Positions 17,566-25,502 of a stretch of 64,000 nt of DNA are shown here, one piece after another (positions within the stretch are counted from its first letter, which is position 1; the number at the start of each line of letters is the position of its first letter). The notes under the pieces were generated by a model, which made no database searches, had not been told where the DNA came from, and worked only from the letters and a program-made list of their open reading frames with translations. The position numbers and the translations under genes are program-made. Where the stretch lies: the NCBI GenBank assembly GCA_020635655.1, contig JACJZI010000006.1, forward strand, positions 1-64,000. The letters are read 5' to 3'. Origin of the DNA: Flavobacteriales bacterium (GTDB taxonomy: Bacteria > Bacteroidota > Bacteroidia > Flavobacteriales_F > PHOS-HE28).

Positions 17566-18221
17566 GCCCTTTCGTGGCGCAGGTACATCATTGCACCGTA
17601 CACGATGTGGAGCACCCCGAAGCCGATCGCCCAGAAGAGCAGCCCGGCATCCGGACGAAAGCAGGCGACAAGACCCAGAAACAGTTCGCACAGTCCAAGC
17701 CATCGGACCTCGTCGAGCGTGTACTTCGATGCATTTAGCAAGGCCAGGCCATAGAAGATCAATGTGGAAGGTGGTATGAGGAAGACCAGATCGTGCCAGA
17801 GCAGGGCGAGGCTGAATCCCCCGCCCGTCAGGAGGGGAATGGCGAGGTTCAGCGCAAGTCGTTTCCCGCTCGCGTCCCAAAGTGGCTGGCCGATCCGCCG
17901 ACCGCGTCGCCGCGTGGTCCACCAGGCCCCGATCAATGTGACCAGCAGAACGAGCACCGCATCGGCGATCAGAAAACGCAGGTGGGCCGAATACTCCGGT
18001 GCACCGAGCCGTTCCATCAGGCCGGACGCCTCGCGCCAAGCATCGTGCGTTGGAACACCGGGACCGATGGAAAGATAGTGCGCCCGCGCGGCGACCGCGC
18101 CCAACAGTGCGGCGACTCCTGCGATGATCCCGCTCCAGCCGCTCAGCGAGAGGAACCGCGAACTCCGGTCCATCAGGCCGCGGATCCGTGCCAGCTCGTT
18201 CAGATGCCCACGATCGACCAT
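17562..18221 (-). CDS. Integral membrane protein, first gene of the six-gene chain
   Basis: A 219-residue protein with about six membrane helices. A cytoplasmic N-terminal helix (HLNELARIRGLMDRSSRFLS) is followed by GWSGIIAGVAALLGAV and a periplasmic loop. A basic loop (TTRRRGRRIGQ) and four further hydrophobic stretches come after that. I take it as a conserved membrane protein usually paired with a winged-helix regulator; its biochemical role is unknown. Its ATG at 18221 lies only 5 bases from a perfect palindrome, so a bound repressor would block both transcription and the translation start region. Confidence 0.82.
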   Translation of the reverse strand: MVDRGHLNELARIRGLMDRSSRFLSLSGWSGIIAGVAALLGAVAARAHYLSIGPGVPTHDAWREASGLMERLGAPEYSAHLRFLIADAVLVLLVTLIGAWWTTRRRGRRIGQPLWDASGKRLALNLAIPLLTGGGFSLALLWHDLVFLIPPSTLIFYGLALLNASKYTLDEVRWLGLCELFLGLVACFRPDAGLLFWAIGFGVLHIVYGAMMYLRHERA

Positions 18222-18225
18222 TGTT

Positions 18226-18250
18226 CAAAGTACTTTGTATCACAAAGCTA
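18226..18250 (-). promoter_or_regulatory. Promoter with overlapping palindromic operator
   Basis: The perfect 12-base palindrome CAAAGTACTTTG (18226-18237) overlaps a second inverted repeat, CTTTGT-ATC-ACAAAG (18233-18247). On the minus strand TAGCTTTG (18243-18250) matches the Bacteroidota -7 element for the six-gene chain. The palindromes lie between this element and the start codon, the usual place for repressor binding. The best candidate ligand is the winged-helix protein encoded by the second gene of the chain. Confidence 0.65.
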
Positions 18251-18289
18251 ATACGTCGAACGGGACCGATCATTGTGCGTCCATAGGGA

Positions 18290-18985
18290 TCAGTGCAATG
18301 CGATCAGGGCCAGTGCGACACCGGCGAGCACGGCGAGGAAACGCTGACCATGGAACCGATGCTCGGGTGCGCTCTCGAAGATGATCGTGGTGCTGATGTG
18401 CAGCAGCATGCCAATGGCCAGGGCGAGCGCGGGCAGCAGGCCCTGGGCCGCGTCATCGGCCAACAGCAGGCCGACCCCGATGCCGATCGGCGCGGAAATG
18501 GCGAACAGGAACAGATAGGACCAGGCCAGATGTGCGGGTGTGTCGGCGCGATCGATCACGGCGGCGAGCGCCAATGCCATGGGCACCTTGTGCAGCAGCA
18601 CGCCGGCCACGAAAGGAAGATCCAACGCCACGCCGGGGTCAGCGAACGGAACGGCCTCAACGAACGCATGCAGGCACAGGCTCAGCAAGGTCATGGCCGG
18701 CAATGTGCGCCCGGCCGGAAGATGCTGATGGCCGTGTTCAATGCCGCGGCTGAAGAACTCCAGCAGCACCTGCATGACGAAGCCGCCCAAAAGCCAGATG
18801 CCGATCCCTGGACCACCATCGGCATAGAGGTCCGGCAACATGTGCATCACGGCGATGCCCAGCAGGAAGGCTCCTCCGAACGACAGCAGGAGGCGCGACC
18901 ATTGCGCCCCCGGCCGCCAGGTCCGCATGACCGCCCCCGCGCACAGGGGCACCAGGAAGTAAAGCAGGGCGATCGTGGTGATCAT
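18290..18985 (-). CDS. ZIP family metal transporter
   Basis: A 231-residue inner-membrane protein with eight predicted helices. The metal path residues are visible: HMLPDL at the end of helix 2, HAFVEAVPF in helix 4 and HKVPMALAL in helix 5, plus a His-rich loop (GIEHGHQHLPAG) between helices 3 and 4. ZIP proteins move zinc, iron or other divalent cations into the cytoplasm; the metal cannot be fixed here. Its ATG overlaps the methyltransferase stop (TCAT at 18982-18985), so the two are translationally coupled. Confidence 0.9.
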   Translation of the reverse strand: MITTIALLYFLVPLCAGAVMRTWRPGAQWSRLLLSFGGAFLLGIAVMHMLPDLYADGGPGIGIWLLGGFVMQVLLEFFSRGIEHGHQHLPAGRTLPAMTLLSLCLHAFVEAVPFADPGVALDLPFVAGVLLHKVPMALALAAVIDRADTPAHLAWSYLFLFAISAPIGIGVGLLLADDAAQGLLPALALAIGMLLHISTTIIFESAPEHRFHGQRFLAVLAGVALALIALH

Positions 18986-19710
18986 GCATCGGATCGTTGC
19001 ACCCAGAGCACGAGGCGTTCCGACCGCTCCGGATCGAAGGGCTTGGGATCGGGGCCGTCGGTTCGGTCACGGACAGTGGCACCCGCACGAAGCACCATGG
19101 CCTCCAATTGCTCGGGCAGGATGGCCTGCACCCTTTCCTCAAAGCGGTGCTTGCTACCCCCGTCATCCACCTCGATCGTCTTCACGATGTGACCATCACG
19201 CGCTTCCCGGGCGATGCGGAAATGAACCCCTCCACGTGACAGTTCCTCATGTGGTACCAGTTGGGCCAGCATGCGTTGCGTGTTCATGAAATCAAGGACG
19301 AACCATCCTCCCGGCCGCAGGGCGCGCACGCATGAATCGATCGCGCGTTGGTCGTCGCGCAGGTCCTCGAAATAACCCAGGCTCGTAAAGAGGCTCACGA
19401 CGAGGTCGCACGTGCTCTCACCGAACGGTTCGCGCATGTCGTGCACCCGGAAATGTCCTTTGGGGACCAGCCTGCTTGCATCGGCGATGTTCGTCGCACT
19501 GATGTCGATCCCCTCGACACGCATGCCCGCCCGCTCGAACCAAAGTGCATGACGCCCCCGGCCACAGGCCACATCTATGACACGTGCACCGGGGGAGGTC
19601 CCTGTCCGCTCCAAAATGACGTCCACCCAACGCTTTGCCTCAGCTTCATCACGATGACCATAGAGCAGCGCGTAATAGCGGGTCCCGAACCATTCCTTGT
19701 ACCAGGTCAT
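18982..19710 (-). CDS. Class I SAM-dependent methyltransferase
   Basis: A 242-residue Rossmann methyltransferase: motif I VIDVACGRGRHALWFER, GIDISATNI after strand 2, VVSLFTSLGYF around motif IV, and LRPGGWFVLDFMN. The N-terminus (MTWYKEWFGTRYYALLYGHR) is typical of a subgroup acting on small molecules or of unknown substrate. The ATG at 19710 starts this conserved segment; the in-frame ATG at 19770 adds an unrelated leader. A TTACTTTG string just upstream on the minus strand may be its -7 element. It is coupled to the ZIP gene; a functional link is not evident. Confidence 0.9.
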   Translation of the reverse strand: MTWYKEWFGTRYYALLYGHRDEAEAKRWVDVILERTGTSPGARVIDVACGRGRHALWFERAGMRVEGIDISATNIADASRLVPKGHFRVHDMREPFGESTCDLVVSLFTSLGYFEDLRDDQRAIDSCVRALRPGGWFVLDFMNTQRMLAQLVPHEELSRGGVHFRIAREARDGHIVKTIEVDDGGSKHRFEERVQAILPEQLEAMVLRAGATVRDRTDGPDPKPFDPERSERLVLWVQRSDA

Positions 19711-19864
19711 GGGCGAATGGCGCCAAAGTAATCGATAGCCGCCTGCGACCTGGGGACCCCAGGTTGACAAAACCGTGGATAACTAGCCCGCCGGCAGGCC
19801 CGCCTTCCCTTTCATGACGGACCACATTTGCAGAGGACCCTGGTGTTGAAGGAACGTGACCGCC

Positions 19865-20422
19865 ATGCTCGATCGCATCTATGATCTCTATGATGAACTG
19901 GAGCGGCAGCGTGTCATGCTCTCCTTCAAGGGCCTCCTCTCCGAGGAGCTCATTACGGCCCTGCTCGGACTGGTGGAACGGAAGATGAGGTCCATTGAAG
20001 AGGACCCGCGCGTCCGGAAACGAGTGTTCAACGTCGTTATGGAATGCCTGCAGAACCTCTTTCACCACAATGCCAATCTTGTGCTCTCCAAGGGCCACCC
20101 GGTCCCGACCAAGGACCCGCATGGCGTGGTGATGATCGTGCATCAGGATGACGGTTATTCCGTGCTGACCGGCAATTTCATAGCCGGTACCGACGTGGAT
20201 GCGATGCGCGCCCGGCTCGACCATATCAATGCGCTCGACCATCAACAACTTCGGGACCTGTACAAGGAGACCCTCGCCGATGGCCGCTACACCGAAAGCG
20301 GTGGGGGGGGTCTCGGGATCATCGATATCGCACGGCGCAGTGGCAACAAGCTCGAATATGGGTTCGTGCCGTTCGATACCGATAGCACCTTCTTCAGCCT
20401 CAACGTGAACGTGACCAATTGA
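19865..20422 (+). CDS. siaB: SiaB family protein kinase (anti-sigma-like switch kinase)
   Basis: A 185-residue GHKL-like protein. Its N-box region reads VFNVVMECLQNLFHHNANL, and a Gly-rich lid (GRYTESGGGGLGIIDIARRS) follows. This matches the SiaB family, which in Pseudomonas phosphorylates SiaC to control a diguanylate cyclase. A GTG at 19856 is an alternative start three codons upstream. The SiaC-like gene follows with an 8-base gap, the expected kinase/substrate pair. No SiaA phosphatase or SiaD cyclase is present in the window, so the output partner must lie elsewhere or differ. Confidence 0.87.
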   Translation: MLDRIYDLYDELERQRVMLSFKGLLSEELITALLGLVERKMRSIEEDPRVRKRVFNVVMECLQNLFHHNANLVLSKGHPVPTKDPHGVVMIVHQDDGYSVLTGNFIAGTDVDAMRARLDHINALDHQQLRDLYKETLADGRYTESGGGGLGIIDIARRSGNKLEYGFVPFDTDSTFFSLNVNVTN

Positions 20423-20430
20423 CCGCCGCC

Positions 20431-20823
20431 ATGTCCCCCCTCCATATCGAAGGCACCTCGAAAACACCCCAGGTCGACCTCGACCCCACCACCGGCAAGC
20501 TGGACCTGCGCGGACGGTCCATACCGGAGAACTCCATCGACTTCTACGGACCGTTGATCGAGTGGGTCGATGGGTATGCCCGCTCGGCCCAACCGCGCAC
20601 CGTGCTCCATGTGCAGTTGGAGTACTTCAACACCAGTTCGTCCAAATGCATCCTGGACCTTTTCAAGAAGCTGGAGGCCATCCGGGCGAACGGTCGTGAG
20701 GTCGTGATCCACTGGCACTATGAGGAGGATGACGAGGACATGCTGGAGGCCGGCGAGGACTACCAGGCGATCATCAACATCCCCTTCAAGATGATCCAGA
20801 TCGAGGAGGTGGACGACAAGTGA
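20431..20823 (+). CDS. siaC: SiaC family regulatory phosphoprotein (DUF1987)
   Basis: A 130-residue single-domain protein with GKLDLRGRSIPENSIDFYGP and VQLEYFNTSSSKCILDLFKK, and an acidic segment HWHYEEDDEDMLEAGEDY. Thr in FNTSSSK is residue 68 from the chosen ATG and falls in the segment where the regulatory phospho-Thr of characterised SiaC is reported (alignment by eye). The ATG at 20431 is preferred; a TTG at 20419 overlaps the SiaB stop and would add four residues. Its stop is 30 bases from the convergent ABC transporter gene. Confidence 0.88.
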   Translation: MSPLHIEGTSKTPQVDLDPTTGKLDLRGRSIPENSIDFYGPLIEWVDGYARSAQPRTVLHVQLEYFNTSSSKCILDLFKKLEAIRANGREVVIHWHYEEDDEDMLEAGEDYQAIINIPFKMIQIEEVDDK

Positions 20824-20853
20824 TCGGCGGCCCACGCTGCCCGGACCGCTCCA

Positions 20854-23800
20854 TCACCTGCGCCAGCGGTCCCACCTTGATACTCCACGGGTAAGCGCCA
20901 TCACCTTCAGGAACAGCTCGGAACGCAGGGCCGCGCCCAGCAACAGCGACATTCCCCAAAGCACCAGGATGTTCGCCCAAAGGGTGGGGATGCGCACGCT
21001 GGCGATGTACTTCGCCGGCGCATAGAATTGCGCACCGAAAAGACCGCGCCCCTTGGGTTCCACGTAGATCGGATCGCTCTTCTGGACCAGTTCGCCGTCC
21101 GCATCGGTGATCATGTCAAGGTCGTTCTTGTTGGTCACCACTTCGGCAAGATCATCGTTGCGATGGTCGTCCAACAATCGGAAATAGGTCCGCCTGGATC
21201 GAGGTGTGCCGGTCATGCTCGCGATGATCCGTTCCTTCTCCTGTTCGGCCTTCTTGTAGGCACTGCGATAGTGCCCGGTAAGCACGTTCAGGTCGTGGCG
21301 AACGACCATGAGCGCACTGTCGTTCACGGTGGCGGGCATCAGTCGCTCGGGCGGCAACGCGCTGAATCCCTCCAGGGACCTGGCCTCGCGTGCGAGCTCG
21401 TTCCTGACCAGGGTCAGATCATAGGCCAGGTCGGATCCGTTCTCCCGGCCCTTCAAGGTGCGTTCGATCCGGTCGACCCGCTGTTGGATCTCGTGTACCC
21501 AGAGGTCCTTCTTCCAGTTCGCGGTGCGCATGCGCTGGTCGTAGGGGAAGAAGATCCTCTCGTAGGCATTGTCCTTGAACTGGGTCACCGCCAAGGCTTC
21601 GTAGGCCCATCGACTGGCCATGATGTTCCCGATCCACGGCACCTGCTTCTCGGACGCGAACAGTGGGTGGAGCTTGTCGAACTTGACGATGATCCCACTG
21701 AAGAGCAGCTGGGGAATGATCAGTACGGGGATGAGGATGTAGATCACCTTGGCCGAATTGAAACTGGCGCTCACGTTGAGACCAAGCACATTGGCGAAGC
21801 AGCTCGTACTGAAAAGGACCGCCCAATGCACGAGGCCCATGCCCTTTATCCCCAGGATGGAATTGCCGACGACCACGAACAGCAATGATTGCACGGCCGA
21901 GATCATGAAGAGGAGGCCCACCTTGCCCGTGAGATAACTGGACCAGCTCAATGCGAGGAATTTCTCACGCTGCAGGATCCTGCGGTCGCGGATGATCTCC
22001 TCCGCGGCTACCGTCAGACCCAGGAACAGGGAAACGATGACCGCGATGAACAGGTACTGCGGGATGTTGGCGTTCGTGCGGTACACATAGTCACCGGCCG
22101 CATCGTGCGCCACCTTGTGATAGCGCAGGAAAAAGGCCATGATGAACGCCAGGGCCGGAGCCTCCAACAGATTGATCAGTACGTACTGGCGATTGGCCAG
22201 CTTCGCCAGCAGGTCGCGCTTGAAATACACGGCCAGCTGGCGCCACCATCCGGGTGCCTTGAACGTGCTTTTGGGCACCGAGCGTTCCTCCACCACCTGG
22301 GCCATGCGGCCTTCCATCTGTGCGCGGAAGACCTCGTTCCATGCTTCCGGACCGATCCGTCGTTGGTCGGTCTCATTGCCGTACTCGTCGACCAACCGTG
22401 CCTCGAGGATGTTGAAGATCTGTTCCGGGTTCACGTTGCCACAGGCAGCACACTGGCCCACTTCACAATCCACCTGACCCGTCACACGTCGGAAATAGAC
22501 CACGGCGTCAACAGGATCCCCGTAGTAGACCGGATAGCCCTCCTGATCGATCAACAGCAGGCGATCGAACAGCTTGAATATGTCCGATGATGGTTGATGG
22601 ATGACCACGAACACGATCCTTCCTTTCAGGGCGAGCTCCTTCAGGAGGTCCATGATGTGCTCCGAATCGCGCGACGAAAGACCGGAGGTCGGCTCGTCCA
22701 CGAACAGGACGCTCGGCTCACGGATCAGTTCAAGTGCGATGTTGAGCCGCTTTCTCTGGCCACCACTGATCGTCTTGTCCATGACGCTCCCCACCCGCAG
22801 GTCCTTGATATCGTAGAGGCCCAGGGTATGGAGGAGCTTGAGCACACGTTCACCGATCTGTTCGTCATTCAGATCACCGAAGCAGAGCTTGGCATTGAAG
22901 AACAGGTTCTGAAGGACGGAGAGCTCCTCGATGAGCAGGTCGTCCTGGCTGACATGGCCGATCACGCCCCGGATGCGGTCCGCCTCCCGGTGCACATCTA
23001 TGCCGTTGATAGTGACATGGCCCTCCGTGGGGCGCAGATTGCCGTTCAGGACATTGAGCAGCGTGCTCTTACCGGAGCCGCTGCCCCCCATGATGCCGAT
23101 CAACTTACCGGAGGTCTCGACAAGGTCCAGCTCGTGCAATCCAGCGCGGCCGTTGGGAAAGTGGTAGTTGATCCGCTCCGCCTTGAAGACGATCCGCTGC
23201 CGGGTGCGTTCGTTCACGAAGCATCCCAGGATGTCACTGTAGTAGATCGGTCGACCATCCGGCGCACGGAGCGAGGCCCCGTTTGAGAGCACATGATGAT
23301 GGTCGGTCCCCATCGGCTGACCGTTCAACAGCACACGGTCCTGGCCGAGATAGCGGGCGATGTAGAGGTCCACGCTCGGCACATGCAGGACCCGCACCTC
23401 TCCGTCCAGGCCATGGGCATGCAGGTGGCGTGCCTTGTGCATGTCCACGGCGGTCGCCGCATCGATGTAGAGCAGGTCCGTGGCATCCTCGCGCACCTGG
23501 GCCCGGTGATCAACGAAGGTCATGCAACGGTCGAACTCCTCGTGCCGGATGTTGAACGTCTCGGCCACCGTGCGCACGAACTCGAGCTCCTGTTCGTTCA
23601 CGGTCTCCTGGACATGGATGAACTCCAGCAGATGCATGAGCACAACGAACTTCTGCCGTTGGTTGAGCTCCTCGTTCACCTGGGTGCAGATCTTGAGCAC
23701 CTTCACCGAATTGAGCGAGGTCCGTTTGCGACCACTGCGTCCCGAACCGCCGCCACCATGGAAGTCCGATACGTACCGGTCGAATTCGGCCATATGCGCT

Positions 23801-23943
23801 TGCACGAATTCCGCACTGAACTGCTGCCGAAGGAACCGTTCGAGGATACCCCTGCCGGTGGGCCCTCCAACATTGGAGGGCCTGTCGGCGTTCGCGATGA
23901 TGGCGAACAAGCGCAGCAGGGCCTGGAGGATCTTTTCGCTCAT
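20854..23943 (-). CDS. ABCG-type ABC transporter with TerB-like N-terminal domain
   Basis: A 1029-residue fusion. Residues 1-150 are helical and acidic, like TerB/tellurite-resistance domains (KFVVLMHLLEFIHVQETVNE). Residues 165-240 look like a beta-rich regulatory insert. The ATPase follows: Walker A GGSGSGKST (286-294), ISGGQRKRL signature (392-400), Walker B SVLFVDEPTSGLSS (411-424). The second half has an ABC2-type permease with about six helices around residues 600-780, a long helical hydrophilic region, and a final hydrophobic segment near 1000. The reverse ATPase-then-permease order is that of ABCG/White transporters. The ATG at 23943 (MSEKILQ) is preferred over 23994. Substrate unknown. 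Confidence 0.87.
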   Translation of the reverse strand: MSEKILQALLRLFAIIANADRPSNVGGPTGRGILERFLRQQFSAEFVQAHMAEFDRYVSDFHGGGGSGRSGRKRTSLNSVKVLKICTQVNEELNQRQKFVVLMHLLEFIHVQETVNEQELEFVRTVAETFNIRHEEFDRCMTFVDHRAQVREDATDLLYIDAATAVDMHKARHLHAHGLDGEVRVLHVPSVDLYIARYLGQDRVLLNGQPMGTDHHHVLSNGASLRAPDGRPIYYSDILGCFVNERTRQRIVFKAERINYHFPNGRAGLHELDLVETSGKLIGIMGGSGSGKSTLLNVLNGNLRPTEGHVTINGIDVHREADRIRGVIGHVSQDDLLIEELSVLQNLFFNAKLCFGDLNDEQIGERVLKLLHTLGLYDIKDLRVGSVMDKTISGGQRKRLNIALELIREPSVLFVDEPTSGLSSRDSEHIMDLLKELALKGRIVFVVIHQPSSDIFKLFDRLLLIDQEGYPVYYGDPVDAVVYFRRVTGQVDCEVGQCAACGNVNPEQIFNILEARLVDEYGNETDQRRIGPEAWNEVFRAQMEGRMAQVVEERSVPKSTFKAPGWWRQLAVYFKRDLLAKLANRQYVLINLLEAPALAFIMAFFLRYHKVAHDAAGDYVYRTNANIPQYLFIAVIVSLFLGLTVAAEEIIRDRRILQREKFLALSWSSYLTGKVGLLFMISAVQSLLFVVVGNSILGIKGMGLVHWAVLFSTSCFANVLGLNVSASFNSAKVIYILIPVLIIPQLLFSGIIVKFDKLHPLFASEKQVPWIGNIMASRWAYEALAVTQFKDNAYERIFFPYDQRMRTANWKKDLWVHEIQQRVDRIERTLKGRENGSDLAYDLTLVRNELAREARSLEGFSALPPERLMPATVNDSALMVVRHDLNVLTGHYRSAYKKAEQEKERIIASMTGTPRSRRTYFRLLDDHRNDDLAEVVTNKNDLDMITDADGELVQKSDPIYVEPKGRGLFGAQFYAPAKYIASVRIPTLWANILVLWGMSLLLGAALRSELFLKVMALTRGVSRWDRWRR

Positions 23944-23981
23944 GAAAAGGTCCGTTCCCGACAGTAGGTGCCGGAAAGCGA

Positions 23982-24006
23982 CGGCCCTCTTCAACGAGGA
24001 GGGCCG
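23982..24006 (-). terminator. Possible terminator hairpin after the 24029-24454 gene
   Basis: CGGCCCTC (23982-23989) pairs with GAGGGCCG (23999-24006) across a 9-base loop, 22 bases after the stop of the minus-strand gene. The U tract is poor, so this is only a candidate. Confidence 0.4.
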
Positions 24007-24028
24007 CGTGAAGGTTATGGGGAGGCCC

Positions 24029-24454
24029 CTACTGCTTGAAACCGATCAGCAGCACGGCACAACCGGAACCGGCTTTGGAGGTGTCCAACTGGGCCTCGAT
24101 GGACACGTCGATGGTATTGGCGATGGCCAGGTCCCAATAAGGCTGATCGTCGTGCTCGCGGTTGGTGAAGAGCAAATGGTGCTCCTTGTCGAAGACCGAG
24201 AAAAGGAGATTCCCGTCCGAAAGACCGCTGCACGCGGCCACCCGATAGGTCATGCCGCCGAAGAGGGTCAGATCGAACTCCGCGATCTCATCCTGGTAGA
24301 GCAACGCCCGATAGAACTGGCCATCGGGGATGTATTCCTGAGTGATATGCTGGCTGCACAGGCTCGCGATCGTGTCGCACACGTTCTGGGCACGGGCCTG
24401 GCCGCCGAAGAGCAACACCGCGATCACAGCGGACCGGAGCAGGAGGTTTCTCAT
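24029..24454 (-). CDS. Small secreted beta-domain protein
   Basis: A 141-residue protein with a signal peptide (MRNLLLRSAVIAVLLFGG, cleavage near QARA). The mature part resembles a single PPC-like jelly-roll domain: FDLTLFGGMTYRVAACS, then LLFSVFDKEHHLLFTN and a terminal strand SGCAVLLIGFKQ. Three to four Cys could form disulfides. There is no T9SS tail, so it probably stays in the periplasm. It begins two bases after the stop of the upstream lipoprotein gene, so the two form an operon. Confidence 0.78.
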   Translation of the reverse strand: MRNLLLRSAVIAVLLFGGQARAQNVCDTIASLCSQHITQEYIPDGQFYRALLYQDEIAEFDLTLFGGMTYRVAACSGLSDGNLLFSVFDKEHHLLFTNREHDDQPYWDLAIANTIDVSIEAQLDTSKAGSGCAVLLIGFKQ

Positions 24455-24456
24455 GG

Positions 24457-25359
24457 TCAGATCAGGTACTTGTTTCGCAGGGCGGCCACCTGACCGGCGA
24501 TCGCCTTGATCTGCTCAGCAGTGATGGAGACCTGGGTGTTGCTGTTGATGTAGGTGACGTGCTTCTCCGCATCGGTCACCGGGTCCTCATAGGCATAGTC
24601 CAACCGCACGTCGGCGTAAGTGCTCTGGAGCGTGCGGAGGTCCGCGCAGAGTTCCGCACAAGTTTTCTGCTCGTCCGTGGCCTCCAGCAGGGAGATCAGG
24701 TTCGTCAATGTGGTCTTCTGGGCGCCCACGCGCAGGGCCAATTCACCCTTGGGATCGGCCTGTGCGAATTCCGCTGACAGGTGGAGCGACTCGATCCATC
24801 CACCGGCGAGCACCAATGCGGAAAGGTCATCGCTCTCGTTGGTCTTCATATAGCGGTCCGCTTCGCGAAAGGCCTCACCACTGAGACGGAGCAGGCTGTC
24901 CTGGTGATCGAGGTTCTTCCGACAGCGGTCCAACAGGTCCTTGGGGAACGCGTTCCCCATGCCGGACCGTTCGCCAAGGTCACTGATGGCCTTGATCGCG
25001 CCCGCTGCACGCGCCGGGTCCTGGTTCATGGTGGCGTAGGCGAGGTCCGCTCCGACAACACCCAAGGCGAGCGAACGCCCCATGCGTGTGGCAATGACAT
25101 CCGCCTTGGCCGGATCGAACATCAACGCGGGACGGTACTCCGCGCCGGAACGACGCAGGAGCATCGCGGTCTCCGCGGGGGACGGGATACTGAACAGCTT
25201 GCCCGCCAATGTCACCACGCCACCGCCATGGCCGGGGTTGGTCGTGAGCGTGTCGGCCTTCTGCCCTTCATCCATTTGCCCCTCCCCGCCTCCGCACGAG
25301 ACGAGCACACCGAACAAGAGCATGGCGGTCAGGTGATGCAGTTGTCTTATCGATCGCAT
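24457..25359 (-). CDS. Lipoprotein of unknown function
   Basis: A 300-residue protein with a lipoprotein signal (HLTAMLLFGVLVSC, lipobox Cys at residue 22) followed by a Gly/Asp-rich linker. The rest is mostly helical, with LALGVVGADLAYATMNQDPA and several amphipathic helices ending in AEQIKAIAGQVAALRNKYLI. I do not recognise a named family, though the repeating helix pattern suggests a helical bundle on the periplasmic side of a membrane. The ATG at 25359 starts the signal peptide; upstream in-frame sequence to 25470 lacks one. A TAATTTCG string upstream is a weak -7 match. It is co-transcribed with the 141-residue secreted protein. Confidence 0.8.
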   Translation of the reverse strand: MRSIRQLHHLTAMLLFGVLVSCGGGEGQMDEGQKADTLTTNPGHGGGVVTLAGKLFSIPSPAETAMLLRRSGAEYRPALMFDPAKADVIATRMGRSLALGVVGADLAYATMNQDPARAAGAIKAISDLGERSGMGNAFPKDLLDRCRKNLDHQDSLLRLSGEAFREADRYMKTNESDDLSALVLAGGWIESLHLSAEFAQADPKGELALRVGAQKTTLTNLISLLEATDEQKTCAELCADLRTLQSTYADVRLDYAYEDPVTDAEKHVTYINSNTQVSITAEQIKAIAGQVAALRNKYLI

Positions 25360-25502
25360 GATGGTCGTTTTCACACCTTGACAGATGGCGAAATTAAGCG
25401 CCCACGTTGGGGGGTGCCGAGAGGGCCATTGGCACTTTTCAACATTGCGGACATGACGGACGATCACCACCGACGCGGCCCATCACACCAGGTCCGCAAC
25501 TC

